Part shown: positions 44,523 to 57,545 of the stretch, piece by piece
How positions within the stretch are numbered: the first letter of the stretch is position 1
Layout of the letters: each line of letters opens with the position of its first letter
From: Sorex araneus
Lineage: Eukaryota; Chordata; Mammalia; Eulipotyphla; Soricidae
Reading direction: 5' to 3'
DNA: 64,000 bases
Assembly: GCF_027595985.1 (NCBI RefSeq)
Contig: NC_073305.1
Span: forward strand, 153,860,190 to 153,924,189
Program-made: the position numbers and the translations under genes
The notes under the pieces: model-generated
What the model was told of the DNA's origin: nothing
Databases searched by the model: none
Seen by the model: only the letters and a program-made list of their open reading frames with translations

Positions 44523-46423
44523 ACCATAAAATCTGTATTATCATCAAGCTCATAATAAACAGAGTATGAATGTCTCTAAAGTCCAAAGATGCGATCAAAG
44601 CTCTAAACTCTCATTATTATCATTATTATAAATCATAAATCCTCTACTTTTCATCAGCTAGTAAGGAGGTTTTCAGAATGGGCATACACTCTCTTTGAGG
44701 GTTCAGAAAATTTGGAATTTTTAAAGTGGAACAAAGTAATAAAATGTACATCACTGACATTTAAAACACTTGGTTAACACTGGTCTTATCTGTTCATGTC
44801 AGAGGGCCGTGCCTGTAGGTGTAGATGAAGCCTGTCTAGGGGACCTCAGAGTCAAACACGCAAAGGGGTTGACAGAGCTGACTCAGGTTTCTGTACATTC
44901 AACATGCTACAGGTCACAGGCTATGTTCAAGTAGATTTCCAGACTATCTTGTCATGGCTTTTGGATACAATAATTCTCTCAAAATTGATATGTGACGTTA
45001 TACATTTTCTGCATAGAAATAATGCATTGAAAGGAATAGTACAAAGACAGTGACAAGTGAAAAATGGTAGAGTTGACATGTCTACTCCCACTCAAGATTT
45101 TCTTAGTCATATACAAAATAAGACAAATATATTCTAGTCTAATGAAATGTGAAAAGTAACTAAAACTAACACTTTAGAGTTATCAAAATACAGCCTATTG
45201 TCCACAAGTTAAGAAAAGTTGTCCTTGAAACGTAGGTCAAGATAAAAAAATATACAGATTAAAATTTTTAATTAATACAAAAATATTTGAGTTGCATGTT
45301 CAAAAATTTCTAGTAGACTAAATATATGAAGAGTAAGATAGGAAACAAAGACTCCTGCATACCCTCATCAAGCCTCGTCTCTTCACTGAGAAAGCAAAAT
45401 GTCCCTGATTTATTTTTATGTGTTCACTTCAGCTTCAAGAAAAAAAATGCTTCTGCAATAAAATTCCTAAAGAACCTTGTTATTTTTTAATACCCTATGT
45501 ATATTCTTACTTCACATACTTTATGCAACATTTTTAGCATTTTTATATTCTTAAAAGAGTAAGTCATTGTATGCTACAAAACTATTTCATTCAAGACTAT
45601 TCTAAGTTTAATATTTTCACTAAAAATTGTAGCTTTAGTATTTTATTTAACTGTAGCCTTAAGTGATAACCATGAAATACTCTTTGCAACATTAGAACTC
45701 AAAAACTTTTGAAAAAAATGTGTAATTCATAATTGTAGTAGTAGTAATAGTAATAATAATAGGTGTCGAAACACAAAATTCTGCAGTTTTCTCATAGGTA
45801 ATTATGGAATCACTGAATATCAGCAACTGTTTGAGTAATTTCAACAATTTTAATTCAAAAAATTTTCCTTTAAAGGTAGAAATGAGAATGTGAGAAAGTC
45901 AAACTTTATAAAAATAATTTTTATAGAGAAATTGAATTGCTAATTTGGAAGTGAAGACATACAAAAGATGGTGATTAAGTTTGTTAGTTGATTTATGAGA
46001 CTGAGGTTGGAGAATTCCTATGTTTCAATGTTTTTATATTTATAATGGGATAAGATTGTTTAAAAGGTCTACCAACAGTTTATAACAGCTTATTTATTTA
46101 GACATAAAAAGAGTAAGCCATAAAGCCCATTGTTTCTTTTTGATTTAACCATTACATTAAAAAACCTTTTTTCCTTAATAAGATTTAAATTACTTGAAAG
46201 TACAGACTATACAATATTTAACACACTTGGGAAGTTTAGCAAATAATGTATCGCAGTAATATTAGGGTTTGAAATCAAATTATATAACTTCATAACCATG
46301 CCCAAAGCATAGTTTATTAATAAAGTAGTCATGCAAATGTGTTCATGTTTAACCTTTCTCTCTCCCAAGCCATTGACTGAGTTAACAGATCTTGGGTAAT
46401 GACAGGAAGGAGAAAAGTCCTCT
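44523..46423. other. THEMIS intron, unrecognised
   Basis: 1.9 kb, AT-rich, with a short imperfect TAG/TAA run near 45738; nothing else. Confidence 0.5.
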
Positions 46424-46437
46424 TAAATCTTGATCTC

Positions 46438-46619
46438 GGGGCTGTAGCGATAGCACAGCGGGTAGGGCATTTGCCTTGCACGCGGCCGACCCAGGTTCGA
46501 TTCCCAGCATCCTATATGGTCCCCTGAGCACCGCCAGGAGTAATTCCTGAGTGCAGAGCCAGGAGTAACTACTGTGCATCGCCAGGTGTGACCCAAAAAC
46601 CAAAAAAAAAAAAAAGTGA
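46438..46619 (+). mobile_element. Type A SINE with target-site duplication
   Basis: GGGGCTGTAGCGATAGCACA head through GTGTGACCCAAAAACC and poly(A). Flanked by TAAATCTTGATCTC at 46424-46437 and 46620-46633, identical. Confidence 0.95.
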
Positions 46620-46802
46620 TAAATCTTGATCTCACAGCTATCTGAACTCCTCAGTTCTATAGAGCACTGCCCGTAGAGTATAAAAGATACATACAGATAT
46701 TTGGATTAGAAAGAACCTCCACAGAACTCAGGACCTTAGCTATCCACCCTTTATTTCTTATTAGGTATTGTTAAAGAATATTCAAATTATTATCCATTTT
46801 AT

Positions 46803-47049
46803 GGGCTGGAGCAATAGCACAGCAGTAGGGCGTTTGCCTTTCACTTGGCCGACCCGTGTTTGATTCCTCCACCCCTCTCGCAGAGCCCGGCAAGCTACCG
46901 AGAGTATCCTGCCCGCATGGCAGAGCCTGGCAAGCTACCCGTGGTGTATTGGATATGCCAAAAACAGTAACAGTAAGTCTCAGAATGAGAGATGTTACTG
47001 GTGCCTGCTCGAACAAATAGATGAGCAACGGGATGACAGTAACAGTGAC
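46803..47049 (+). mobile_element. Type B SINE, complete
   Basis: GGGCTGGAGCAATAGCACAG to GGGATGACAGTAACAGTGAC; no poly(A). CATTTTAT flanks both ends, a possible 8-bp duplication. Confidence 0.9.
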
Positions 47050-47124
47050 TCATTTTATATTCCTGATCCTGGGTGACTTTGTGGAATTGTCAGGGTTATT
47101 GTCACCCAACTTTCAATAGTAAAG

Positions 47125-47340
47125 AGAAGTGCTTGATTCAGGCAGCCCAGATTTCATTCTGGCCTCTGACCCTTCATTGCTGTGCAAATTTGAGAATTTA
47201 AACTTTCATAGCTGCAGTTTCCTTTTCTGAAAAATGAAGGAAATTTTATCATTTACCTCATAAAAGTTATTGTGATGATTGAAGGAGTCAATACATGCAA
47301 CACAGTATTTAGTGCTTAGAAAACACACACAAAAATGTTA
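47125..47340 (+). mobile_element. MIR SINE fossil
   Basis: Shows MIR core and tail wording: CTGTGCAAATTTGAGAA, CTGCAGTTTCCTTTTCTGAA, AAATGAAGGAAATTTTATC, CTCATAAAAGTTATTGTGAT, GAAGGAGTCAATACATGCAA, TTAGTGCTTAGAA. Confidence 0.8.
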
Positions 47341-48838
47341 TTATTTCTTCTCTTTTTCTTTCACTCTGGAAATCTAAGCCATGGAGGGTGGTTACAAAGC
47401 CAGAGTGATTCAGTATAGAGTCCAAAAGGACAACTGGAAATTTCAGTCTGAATCAAATTAGATGACAGAAAATACATACAATCAGTATTCAACCTTTGAC
47501 ACATATTGAGCAAAATAATCCCAGCAACAATAATTTGCACACATAGGTTTCACCAGGGTTTGAATCCGACAATGAACCTCTGGTAACCAACCCCTTTAGG
47601 TGGATTGCCTTGAGTGAAATGTCTCCAGTTAGCTTTGAAGAGTTTAACCCTGTGCTTCGACAAATTGTTTCGAATTCAGCCACTATAATTAAATGCCCAT
47701 AATAAGCAGATTATAGGGGGGTAGGGGGAGTACCTTCTAAATGCACATATTTGCTGATTGTAGTTATTTGCAGGGTATGTATTATACACAGTTGCTGGAG
47801 TCTCCTTGAACAAAAGAAACTGCAAAATGCCACAAAATTTTTGAGAATTTCTTTTATTCACAGGTCTAAAAGGTGGTTGAAGTCAACTGAGGGAGGAGTG
47901 TGCACTCCGTCTACTTTAATGATTTTAATTTTGCTAATGAAATGTTAGTGGAAAGAGTTGGGAGCCATGTGACACTGATTGCGTTCTTCAGTATTGATGT
48001 TGCCTGCAAATTAAATGTACCTAAGTAGCCACCTGTTTATGCTTATGATTATGTAATGTCCCATATGTTTCCCTCTCTACACATGGGAGGTAAATATTGA
48101 AAAAATTATTCTGGTGTGAAGGGTGAAAACAGCAGCAATTTTTCTATAACTGTCAACATATGCTGTGGTGTTTCCTTTAATGTTGTGCTTTGTCTGACAT
48201 GTCTGCTGATTTTTGCCATCCAGCTTTCAGAAAAATCTGTTACCCATGGTTATACAAAACAATTAAAAATCCGTTTACATTAAATTCAAATTAGGAAGAG
48301 ATATAATTTTTTGATGTAACCATAACATTTAAATGGATTCTAGAGCTTATGATTTAAATAGATTTTGATTTGCATGGTAAAGAGAACTGAACTTTTTCCC
48401 TGAATTCACGCGCATATAAAAAGGCACATTTTCTTTCCAAGCACATACTTTTGATCCCATATTACCAGGCAACAAAAAAACAACTTGAAAGACAAACTTC
48501 AGAGTACTGCCTTAACTCAGCACAGAGCCCATCACCAATTCTGCCCTAGATTTGATCTGGAAAGTGCGTTGTTGGATGCCCGACACATTGGTACCTGGTC
48601 AGTAAACACTAAAAAGTGTTGAGATCGAATAATGCCTGTCAAACTTCTTGAGACTATACAGATATTGACACAGGCAGTTTTAAGGGAGAACAAAGGGACT
48701 AAGCTTGAAATTATTCTTACCTTCTGAGATAAATAAAGAGGAATTTCCTAATATTGGGAATCTTATTAACAAGGGAGCAAATATTGAGGTGCTAGCTTCC
48801 CCAGGTACAACTATCTTTGGCTTCGCATTAAAATATTA
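47341..48838. other. THEMIS intron, unrecognised
   Basis: Nothing recognised over 1.5 kb; relatively repeat-poor. Confidence 0.5.
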
Positions 48839-49072
48839 GCACTGTAGCAATGTTGTCCCGTTGTTCATCGATTTGCTCAAACGGCCACCAGTAACGTCTC
48901 CAATTGTGAGACTTGTTACTGTTTTTGGCATATCGAATATGCCACGGGGAGCTTGCCAGGCTCTGCTGTGAGGGCGGGATACTCTTGGTAGCTTGCTGGG
49001 CTCTCCGAGGGGGACGAAGGAATCGAACCCAGGTCAGCCATGTGCAAGGCAAACACCCTACCCACTGTGCTT
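48839..49072 (-). mobile_element. Type B SINE, complete
   Basis: Inverted: GTTCATCGATTTGCTCAAAC, GGCATATCGAATATGCCACG, AATCGAACCCAGGTCAGCC, CCCTACCCACTGTGCTTAG. Confidence 0.9.
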
Positions 49073-49319
49073 AGCAACAAAAATAAAAAGAAGTAGCAAA
49101 AATATTTTTAATATAAAAATTGACCTCATCATTAAAAACTAACAATAGGAAAGTCACAGGATGCTTTCAAACTTGGACAGAACTGAAATGAGGCCTATGT
49201 AGGCTGGAGCATCTAAATTTTTTTTAAAAAAAGAAAAACGGTTACTGAGTACTTCCTACATGCTAAGGTTTATAATAAGCACTTAATAGTCACCTCATTT
49301 AATTTAATTCTTTGTTTAT

Positions 49320-49504
49320 TTGGGGCTGCAGGGCCGGAGGGGGGAGTGCAGGTTGGACCTCACGCAGCAGTGCTCAGGGGCTTCTCCTGGCTGTGTGCTC
49401 AGGAGTCACCCTAGCGATGTCAGGGGATTATTTGCAGAGCCAGAGATCTAACTGAGGTTGGCCACATGCAAAAACATGCACCTTAACCCCTGTATTATCT
49501 GGTC
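49320..49504 (-). mobile_element. Diverged type A SINE
   Basis: CAGTGCTCAGGGGCTTCTCC, TGTGCTCAGGAGTCACCC, AACCCCTGTATTATCTGGTC. Confidence 0.7.
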
Positions 49505-49799
49505 CATTCATCTATAAAAATTTATTTTAAATGAATTGTTAGAAATGTTTACAAGATAGATTTTATTGACATTTTTCAATTTTGGAGAAATTGGTTAAGA
49601 AATTAATAAATAAATCCAGCAAAACACATCCGTATGCTAAAACAATCCTTAGTTTTTTAAATATCGATTATTTTTGTCAATCTTAATGAACATAGAAATG
49701 TTTTGACAATATCGAGGCTGTACTATGTACATTCATTGATATCTCACTGTGTCATTTGACATCAAACAATGATTAAATCTTTAATTTTAAAATATTCTT

Positions 49800-49968
49800 C
49801 AGGTTGGAGAGATAGTCCACCAACTACGGTACTTGCCTTCCATTCAGTAACTGGGTTCTATCCCTGGCACCACAAATGGTCCCCCCGACTCTGCCAGGCC
49901 TAATCCCTGACACACACCCAGGAGTAAACCCTGGGCACAGATGTGATCCAAATATAAATAAATAAAAT
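49800..49968 (+). mobile_element. Diverged type A SINE
   Basis: GGTTGGAGAGATAGTCCACC, GGGTTCTATCCCTGGCACC, ACCCAGGAGTAAACCCTGGG, (AAAT) tail. Confidence 0.75.
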
Positions 49969-50052
49969 TTTTTTCACAGAAATGCTTTTAGTGCTGTTTA
50001 GTATAAAAGGTGTGTCATAATTTACTTTTCCACATTGCTAGGCATTTAAATT

Positions 50053-50226
50053 CACTGTCACTTTCATCCCGTTGCTCATGAATTTGTTCGAGCGGGCACC
50101 AATAACGTCTCTCATTGAGAGACTTATTGTTACTGCTTTTGGCATATCCAATACACATGGGTAGCTTGCCAGGCTCTGCCACCCAGGCTCAATACTCTCC
50201 ATAGCTTGCCATGCTCTCCGAGAGGG
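50053..50226 (-). mobile_element. Headless type B SINE with perfect target-site duplication
   Basis: Inverted copy lacking the tRNA head (5' truncated), ending in GATGAAAGTGACAGTG with no poly(A). Flanked by identical AGGCATTTAAATT at 50040-50052 and 50227-50239. Confidence 0.9.
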
Positions 50227-50261
50227 AGGCATTTAAATTAATTATATTAATTATTTTAATT

Positions 50262-50511
50262 TTGGACTGGAATGATAGCACAGCAGGTAGGACGTTTGTC
50301 TTGCACGCGGCTGGCCCGGGTTCAATTTTTCCATCCCTCTCAGAGGGCCCGGCAAGTTACCAAGAGTATTCCGCCTGCACGGCAGAGCCTGGCAAGCACC
50401 CCATGGTGTATTCAATATGCCAAAAACAATAACAACAAGTCTCACAATGGAGATGTTACTAGTGCCCGCTCAAAGAAAATCGATGAACAATGGGACAACA
50501 GTGCTACAATG
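50262..50511 (+). mobile_element. Type B SINE, complete
   Basis: GGACTGGAATGATAGCACAG, B box GGGTTCAATTTTTCC, TATTCAATATGCCAAAAACA, tail GACAACAGTGCTACAATGC. TATTTTAAT at both sides is a possible duplication. Confidence 0.88.
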
Positions 50512-51162
50512 CTATTTTAATATTTAATTAAATATTTAATAATTTTAATTAAATTATTTTGTTTTAAAAACATTTAGGATGATTATTTCCTTAGAAACAA
50601 CTCTAATACACGGAATCACTAAATAAACATTTCAAACAGTAAAGGGTACTTTTTTTCCCCGGGAGACTATAATTTCTAGGAGGGTAGTAATGAAAAAATA
50701 AGCATTCAGATTATCTACCTTTATTTCTGCGAGTGTCCTCATTGACAGATATGACTCTTAAAATAGTGTTTCAAATTTATTTTCAGAAATTCTGTTCAAT
50801 CTGTTATCAAACTTATTTTCAAAAAAGTTAGCTCTTTTCACCTTTCAACTGGACTTAAGGATGTCCATTTGACAATAATTTCCTCAGCTTTGTTATTACA
50901 GTTGTAAAAACAGCAAGTGTACTAGTGTTATCTCTATTATTTTAATTTGCATTAATAAGAACAAACTGATTTTTAAATCATTGAAAGTCACCTGAATTTA
51001 TTCTGTCTTTTGTCCATTACTCAGTTTTTTACTATACTATCTAGGGTTTTTTTGTTTTGTTTTTGTTTTACATTTTACTGATATCACTGTCTCAAAATTT
51101 TGTCACTTTTCTATTTAAGAGAAAGTGCTTTTCTTCCTATTTTCTGATGAACAGAAAGTTCC
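50512..51162. other. THEMIS intron, unrecognised
   Basis: Nothing recognised. Confidence 0.5.
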
Positions 51163-51338
51163 ATTTTTTTTTTACTTCCGGGTCACACCCAGCGATGCAC
51201 AGGGGTTACTCCTGACTCTGCACTCAGGAATCACCCCTGGTGGTGCTCAGGGGACCATATAGGATGCTGGGAATCGAACCCAGCTTGGCGCGTACAAGGC
51301 AAATGCCCTACCCGCTGTGCTACTGCTCCATCTCCAGA
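51163..51338 (-). mobile_element. Type A SINE
   Basis: Inverted: T tract, GGGTCACACCCAGCGATGCA, GGGACCATATAGGATGCTGG, TACCCGCTGTGCTACTGCTC. CAGAAAGTTC flanks both ends. Confidence 0.92.
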
Positions 51339-51389
51339 AAGTTCGATTTTATGTGAACAAATATACATTTGGTTTTTTTTAACATGTGT

Positions 51390-52468
51390 TCACAGGACAG
51401 GACTCCTGTAGGATAACATTGATTTGTCCTGTCTGCCTTGCCACAAGGAACTTAGGTTTATTGGGTTACTCCCATCACAGTGCTCCCATTCCTCTGTATT
51501 TATTTGTAACCTCTTTGTGCTCTGCTTCCCTAACTGGTGAATCACCTTTATCTCCTAATCAGACTCTGTTAACTTGTAAATATTGTTTTTCTCTTCTCCT
51601 TAAGTCCTCTGCATAGTTAATTCAGAGCAGTGTCCTTTTTGTATGGACACAAGAGGAAAGTTAATGCTATGCTTTTGTAACTTGGGAGTTAATTGACTCC
51701 ATATGATTTCCATTCCTGGGCATCTGTTCTCTCAACTTAAGCCTCAGTGCCCTTACTTCCTAGCGCTCCAAAAGCAGGGTCCTGACATGGGATTGGATAG
51801 GCCCAGGGCAAGCTATGAGCTACCCTGGCAACAAAATGGGCCAGGCCAAAGTGTCAGAATACTTAACTGTAAATTAAGAGTATGGTCATAGACAAATTCT
51901 GTCATGATCCAAAAAGTACCAACTAGATTAGGACTCTGCTAGGGTTAGGAAAGATTAATCTGGCCTGAGCACTGTAGTCTGAGATCTATAGTGAGATGTG
52001 CCCAGGAGAGCTACCCTATGAGCTAAATGTATCTCTTACTGTGTTCATACAAAATAACTAATGTTAAGAAGTAGAATTTAGATGTTAATTAAGATGTTAA
52101 TTAAGTTATTGGACTAAGGAGAGGAGAAACACCCCTAAGTGGTATTTTGCCTTTGAGCGGAAGAAGGGCTGTGATATGTTAACTGTGCTGCCAGATGAGG
52201 TGTGGTGGCTACCCCCAAATGCGGGGAGTTGGAGAGAGATGAGGGAGAGACAAGGCGGTGAGATGGAGTTGGAGAGATGAGCGGGAGAGACAGGAGGAGA
52301 CGGGAATGAGGGGCAGTGTGAGACTAGAATGGGGGGCTTAGTGAACTGGGACAGGCGCATGGAGAGACCGGAATAAACGGCAACTGATCATCAATCAGAC
52401 TGGCCCTCGTTTCCTCCTTCCTCTGTCCATGGCATTGGCCATCCTGGGCGAGGGAGTGGCTCAAGTCC

Positions 52469-52470
<2 letters not shown>
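51390..52470 (+). mobile_element. Probable solo LTR-like element
   Basis: About 1.1 kb of moderate GC, unlike its AT-rich surroundings. It has an AATAAA at about 52371 followed about 40-50 bp later by a pyrimidine-rich stretch (TTTCCTCCTTCCTCTGTCC), as in the R-U5 region of retroviral LTRs. No internal retroviral gene is visible beside it. Possible TG start near 51388; a (GA)n run follows. Family not identified. Confidence 0.4.

Positions 52471-52473
<3 letters not shown>

Positions 52474-52514
<41 letters not shown>
52474..52514. repeat. (GA)n microsatellite
   Basis: About twenty GA units at the end of the LTR-like element. Confidence 0.95.
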
Positions 52515-52517
<3 letters not shown>

Positions 52518-53867
52518 AAAGCTGAATGCCCTGCATTTATGAACATCTGACTCTCTACCACCTTTTGTGTCTGGACTAACCATTTCTAGGATGCTGAAGA
52601 TTTTCAAACTCGTGTCCCTAAAAACACACGAAGCAGGAATACTAAAAAATCACTGAATTGTATCCTTTAAATGGCCGAATTTTATGCTTTGTGAATTATC
52701 GTTCAATAAAGCTATTAATTTTTTAAAATAGGAAAGGGAAAGCGTGGACAGTTAAGCAATGGCTTCAAAAAAGCAATTAGATTGGTCTTCTTATTAGCTC
52801 CTGGTGGGAATGCAAGTTGGCAGACATTTTATGAAATATGATTTAGCAATATTCATCAAAAGCTTTAAAAACATTTTTACTTCAGAAGTCATAATTTCAT
52901 GTATATGGAGTTATGATAATAAGAATTGCAGACAGAACTTTAGTTAAAAGACTACTCATTATATCATAAATTGCATAAAAGGCTGTTCTGGATGGATTTT
53001 AATAGTCACACAGTGTTGATACATGAGGGACAAGAAAATTAAAATTGTATTTTGAAGAACATTTAATGACATAGTCAAGCTGTCAAAAAAATTAGACCAA
53101 ATTTGGGACTAAAAATTAGTGTAAAATTCCAAATTTCTTGGGCATTTCGATTATTTCACATTTTCTTGCATCATACATCCTAGATTTTTTGTCTAGGAAA
53201 ATACTCTGGGGAAAATAGGTAACAGACAGAGCTATATTCATTTTGCTTAAGTGAGCACAGTGGGGAAGAGATGCCTTTAGAAGTTGACCCAGAAAATTTG
53301 GAAAAATAGCCTGTGATTCCTTGAATAGCAAATTGCTGAAAAGGTAGGGAGCCTTATTTAGGGCTTTTCTGAATTATGTGTCATCATAACATCCAGATGG
53401 AAAAAATAGGAGAAAATTCTGCCACATATCTTGCTTCTTTTAATAAAGAGTCCTTCAAAACCCAGAAGATAAAATTTTAACTATAAAGTCACATATTTTA
53501 AATATTTTTCATGAAAGTTTTCTGACTAGGTTTCAGAAATTGTCATTTTAGTCAAATAGTAGATGTAAAGCGAAAAGTAAGTGGAAAATAATCAGTTACA
53601 ATCATAAAATGGCTAAACATGAAAAATTTTGTCATTTCAAGTGCTAGATGAGAGAATCAGTGAACATTAAATGTAATATTGAATGTTATGAATCAACTAA
53701 GTAGATAGTTTTATAAATTTAACTGTTGGGAGAATAATGTCTTTGGAAATAATTTTATAATATTAACATAAAAGTATTTTGGGTCCAATACACGAGAGGT
53801 TTCATGAACCTTAGCGACTTAACCTTAATCAGTCTCTTAAGGAAGTATTCCTATTATTAGTCCAGCT
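52515..53867. other. THEMIS intron, unrecognised
   Basis: Nothing recognised. Confidence 0.5.
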
Positions 53868-54042
53868 TTTTGTTTGTCTGGGGGCTGCACCTGGTTGTGC
53901 TCATGGTTTACTCCTAGCTCTGCTCTCAGGGATCATCACTGGTGGACTGGGGATACCATATGAGGTGTTGGAATGTTCTTCGGTCAAACCTGACCTCATG
54001 CAACAGAAGATCCCTGCTTGCTACACTATCTCTCCAGCCTCC
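53868..54042 (-). mobile_element. Diverged type A SINE
   Basis: GGGGGCTGCACCTGGTTGTG, CTCTCAGGGATCATCACTGG, ACACTATCTCTCCAGCCTCC. Confidence 0.75.
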
Positions 54043-54756
54043 ATCAACCGTTATTTTTTAATGCTTTTCTAAATATGCCACGTGTATATTTAAAATTGTG
54101 CTAATGAGTCTTATTGTAAAGGGATATAGCTATAACAGGAGATAATTCCCCATAGCATTTTTACATGCCTCGGGCATAGTGCACAATAGATTTGTCTCCT
54201 GACCAGTATAAAAATGATGCAGAATATCTCCCTCTAGAGAAATATTGCAAGATATCTCCTCTCCCCAAAGGAGCTTTTCTGACTTCACAAATTTGGAGAG
54301 ACACAATTTTTTTTTCAAGAGCAAAAGTAGCCAAGTTTTCAACTGCCTCTCACACATACAGATTTCCCAACCTCTGCATTCCTCTGCGATGTTTTTGGCA
54401 TCCACCTTGCCTGACTCTATATCACCCCACGGGCTTGTTGCTCAGGGTGAACCACTAAGGCATGAAGCTCATGCTGTTTGCTTTGCCAAGACAAATAACA
54501 GATACATTCATTTGTTCTCTTTGCTTCATTGCTGACCTAATTAATGAAAGTGTGGTAAATCAGCCCACTAGTTACAACGCTACCTAGGGATTGTTTGGCC
54601 ACCTGATTCCCATTTTTCTGATAGAACTAAGGAGCACTGGCTGAAGCTTGTCTGTAAAAAAAAATGATTTAAATTCAATGACCATATGAAAAAAAATAAT
54701 TGAATATAGTGAATTTTCTAGCAATCTTATTTGTTTATCTGTTTATTATCTGTTTA
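54043..54756. other. THEMIS intron, unrecognised
   Basis: Nothing recognised. Confidence 0.5.
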
Positions 54757-54918
54757 TTTTTGGTGGGAAGGTCAGGAAACACCCTGGCGGTGCTGATGGG
54801 TTACTCCTGGCCCCTCACTCAGGAATCCTGGTGGTCCTTTGGAAGGTGCTTACAGGAGACCTCGGATCGAACCTGAGTCAGCTGCATGCAAGGCACGTGC
54901 TCTACCTGCTATAGAGTC
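54757..54918 (-). mobile_element. Diverged type A SINE
   Basis: GCGGTGCTGATGGGTTACTC, GATCGAACCTGAGTCAGCTG, GTGCTCTACCTGCTATAGAG. Confidence 0.75.
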
Positions 54919-55118
54919 ATAAAAAAATAGTTGCCACATATGTAGGGGTCTGTGGACCCTTATCACTGACTTTGGTGGATTGACTCTTTTTCTGTCATTA
55001 AGCATAGTGTGTCTCAGAGCATGTCCTTGAAACCATACTATTTAGTTTTTCAAAAGTGTTTTCTAACCCAGTACCACTACTGGAACAATATATTGACCTT
55101 TTGAAATATAGTGGACAG

Positions 55119-55287
55119 GGCTGGAGCGATAGCACAGCAGATAGGGTGTTTGCCTTGCACACAGCTGACCCAGATTTGATCCCCAGCATCCCATATGGTC
55201 CTCTGAGCACCGCCAGGGTTAATTCCTGAGTACAGAACCAGGAGTAACCCCTGTGCATCACTGGGTGTGACCCCCCCCAAAAAAGAA
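55119..55287 (+). mobile_element. Type A SINE with perfect target-site duplication
   Basis: GGCTGGAGCGATAGCACAGC through GGGTGTGACCCCCCCC and an A-rich tail; flanked by GAAATATAGTGGACAG at 55103-55118 and 55288-55303. Confidence 0.94.
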
Positions 55288-55394
55288 GAAATATAGTGGA
55301 CAGTGTGGCAAAGAATTAAAGTCTGGGGTAGCCATGAAAATGACTTAAATGAGTGCACAGAAAATGCAGTTTTATACATTTCTATCAGTGAGTT

Positions 55395-55500
55395 AATACA
55401 GTTAGATTTAACAACTACCCTCAATGTGATTTTAGGCAAGTTATTTGACCTTCCTCCATTTTCTTATATGTAAAATGTGAATTCAATTAATATTATTTAC
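55395..55500 (+). mobile_element. MIR SINE fragment
   Basis: TTTTAGGCAAGTTATTTGAC, CTTCCTCCATTTTCTTATAT, GTAAAATGTGAATTCAAT match the MIR core region. Confidence 0.65.
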
Positions 55501-55504
55501 GTAC

Positions 55505-55555
55505 ACATCAAGCAAATCGATGAACAACAGGATAGCAGTGCTACAGTGCTACAGA
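55505..55555 (+). mobile_element. Type B SINE 3' end fragment
   Basis: AGCAAATCGATGAACAACAG, GATAGCAGTGCTACAG. Confidence 0.6.
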
Positions 55556-57061
55556 TGTGAGAGATGGGCAGGATAAAATACAGATTAGTAGAATATATAC
55601 CACTCCTAAACTCCACTATCACATTTCTTATATGCCTCTTACTTCCAACAACAAAATATGTATGCCATAATAAAATTCATATACTATGATCTAAAATTCA
55701 AACAAAAAAATTCTTTTATCTAGTTTTGTAACTGTGATTTTATAGATGCAACCACAACTTTCCTTGAACATATGGTTCAGACACTTATGTAAATGCCATT
55801 CGGGAAAAAACTGATCATCATAAAAATATATCGAAACACTTTCAGGATATTTCTCATGTCTAAAGAAAAGACATTTATTATCCATGCTTCATAACACTAC
55901 AAAGTAGGAACAAATCTTTCCAGGAAGTAATCCAGAAATTTGAGTTCACTACATTCCAAACATTGCATGATTTACCAATCTATGGGGTTAGTGCAATCAA
56001 CTACCAAATATCAGAACATATTTCTGTTGTTTTTGGCAGGAATGACATATTTTCTTGATCATAAAAAGCTCAGTCAAGAGAACTGTCTTCTAAAAGAACA
56101 AATTGTACTTTTAAAGTAGTACATTTATTTTCATAAAAACTGAAGTGACTGCTTTTTATTTCAAACTGCACAGAAGATTTTAAAATAGAGACGAATGAAA
56201 ATACAACATTAATATAGGACTTAACCAGTGACTTATACTGCAATTGAAGTCCCTATTCACATTCTAGCAAATCAACTCCTACTTAATGCTCTAAAAGTGT
56301 CCTTGCCAGATCCCAAAAAAGAACCTTCCATTATTGACTATTGCTTGAATTTGCAATTGCTGTAACTACATCTATAAAACTATATTCATTGGTCAAAGGC
56401 TGAGTAGGCCATCAGTAGAGCATTTGAATTTTCCAAGACCTTACTGAGGTACCCTTTTCATGATCATGTCCATGTTAGACTTGGAATTGCCATGAAAATT
56501 TTGGATCTGTATTAATGTGCTTCAGCACAGAAGTACATTAACTTGTATACTTAGTACAGATATCAGCAAAAGAGGTAAAAACAAGTGAAAAACTCTATCT
56601 CCTTCATAAAAGCAAATTGTCAGAATTAATTTTTCTAAATTCTGAGAATTAGCCAGAATACTGAAACAATCTGGGAAACATTTATTTGAAAAATGTCTGA
56701 CTTGGTAAGAAAAGAAAGCTTGTGGTATTTCTCTATTCCCATCCTCCCACACCCTTCAGCTCCACAAGTCTTCAAAGGTAACAGCCAGCCTTAATAGCAA
56801 AACCAGGAGCTTGACCATCATAGAAAGGTCAGCCTCCTTGAAAGTTTAATCTCAGAGCTTTGTCATTATTTGACATATCTAATGACTCTGAAAGAGTCTG
56901 CTTGCAATACTGACTTGATTTGATCTGATTCTGAGCTCACTTGGTGTGAAAAAACGTTCCTCGTGGCATTGTCAAAAACAATGAAAGACAAATATTGTAT
57001 ATATGTGGCTGCCTGCATTAGAGTGTGAATGGATGAGGAAAACAATAAGCTAATAAATCAG
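55556..57061. other. THEMIS intron, unrecognised
   Basis: 1.5 kb, repeat-poor, nothing recognised. Confidence 0.5.
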
Positions 57062-57212
57062 GGGTCTATAGCTTGCAGCACCGGTCCTGGCTCTGTGCTC
57101 AGAAGTGATCCCTCTCAGTGTTTGGGGGAGCCATATGTGGTACCAGAATTTGCACTAGAGTTGGCTGCATACAAGCCCAACCCCTTACCTCTTACACTAT
57201 CTCTCCATTCCT
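57062..57212 (-). mobile_element. Diverged type A SINE
   Basis: TGTGCTCAGAAGTGATCCCT, GAGCCATATGTGGTACCAG, TACACTATCTCTCCATTCC. Confidence 0.7.
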
Positions 57213-57342
57213 AACCAAATGTTTTAATACTTAACCCCTTTGTCAGTTACCAAAGTCTCTAGCCCAGGGATGAAGTGGAGGAGAGAAAGAAACAGAAAAA
57301 GAGAAGGCAGGGGAGAGAAACAAATTACTAATACCGAAAACT

Positions 57343-57545
57343 AAAGAGGAGACTTTCCTGTAGACCGTGTTTGCCTTGCAAGTATGAAGCCACAAGATTG
57401 ATCCCTGGTGCCACCCACATGTACCCAAGGCTGGTCAGGGTAGATATGTTTTCCATACCCCAGGTGCTGCATTTGGAGTGTGTGACATCTGGTGAGCACA
57501 GCAACTAAAGATGTGCAAACACCTTGGGCCAGGAGTGCATCCCAC
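57343..57545 (+). mobile_element. Decayed SINE
   Basis: GTGTTTGCCTTGCAAGTATG, AAGATTGATCCCTGGTGCC. Confidence 0.5.
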
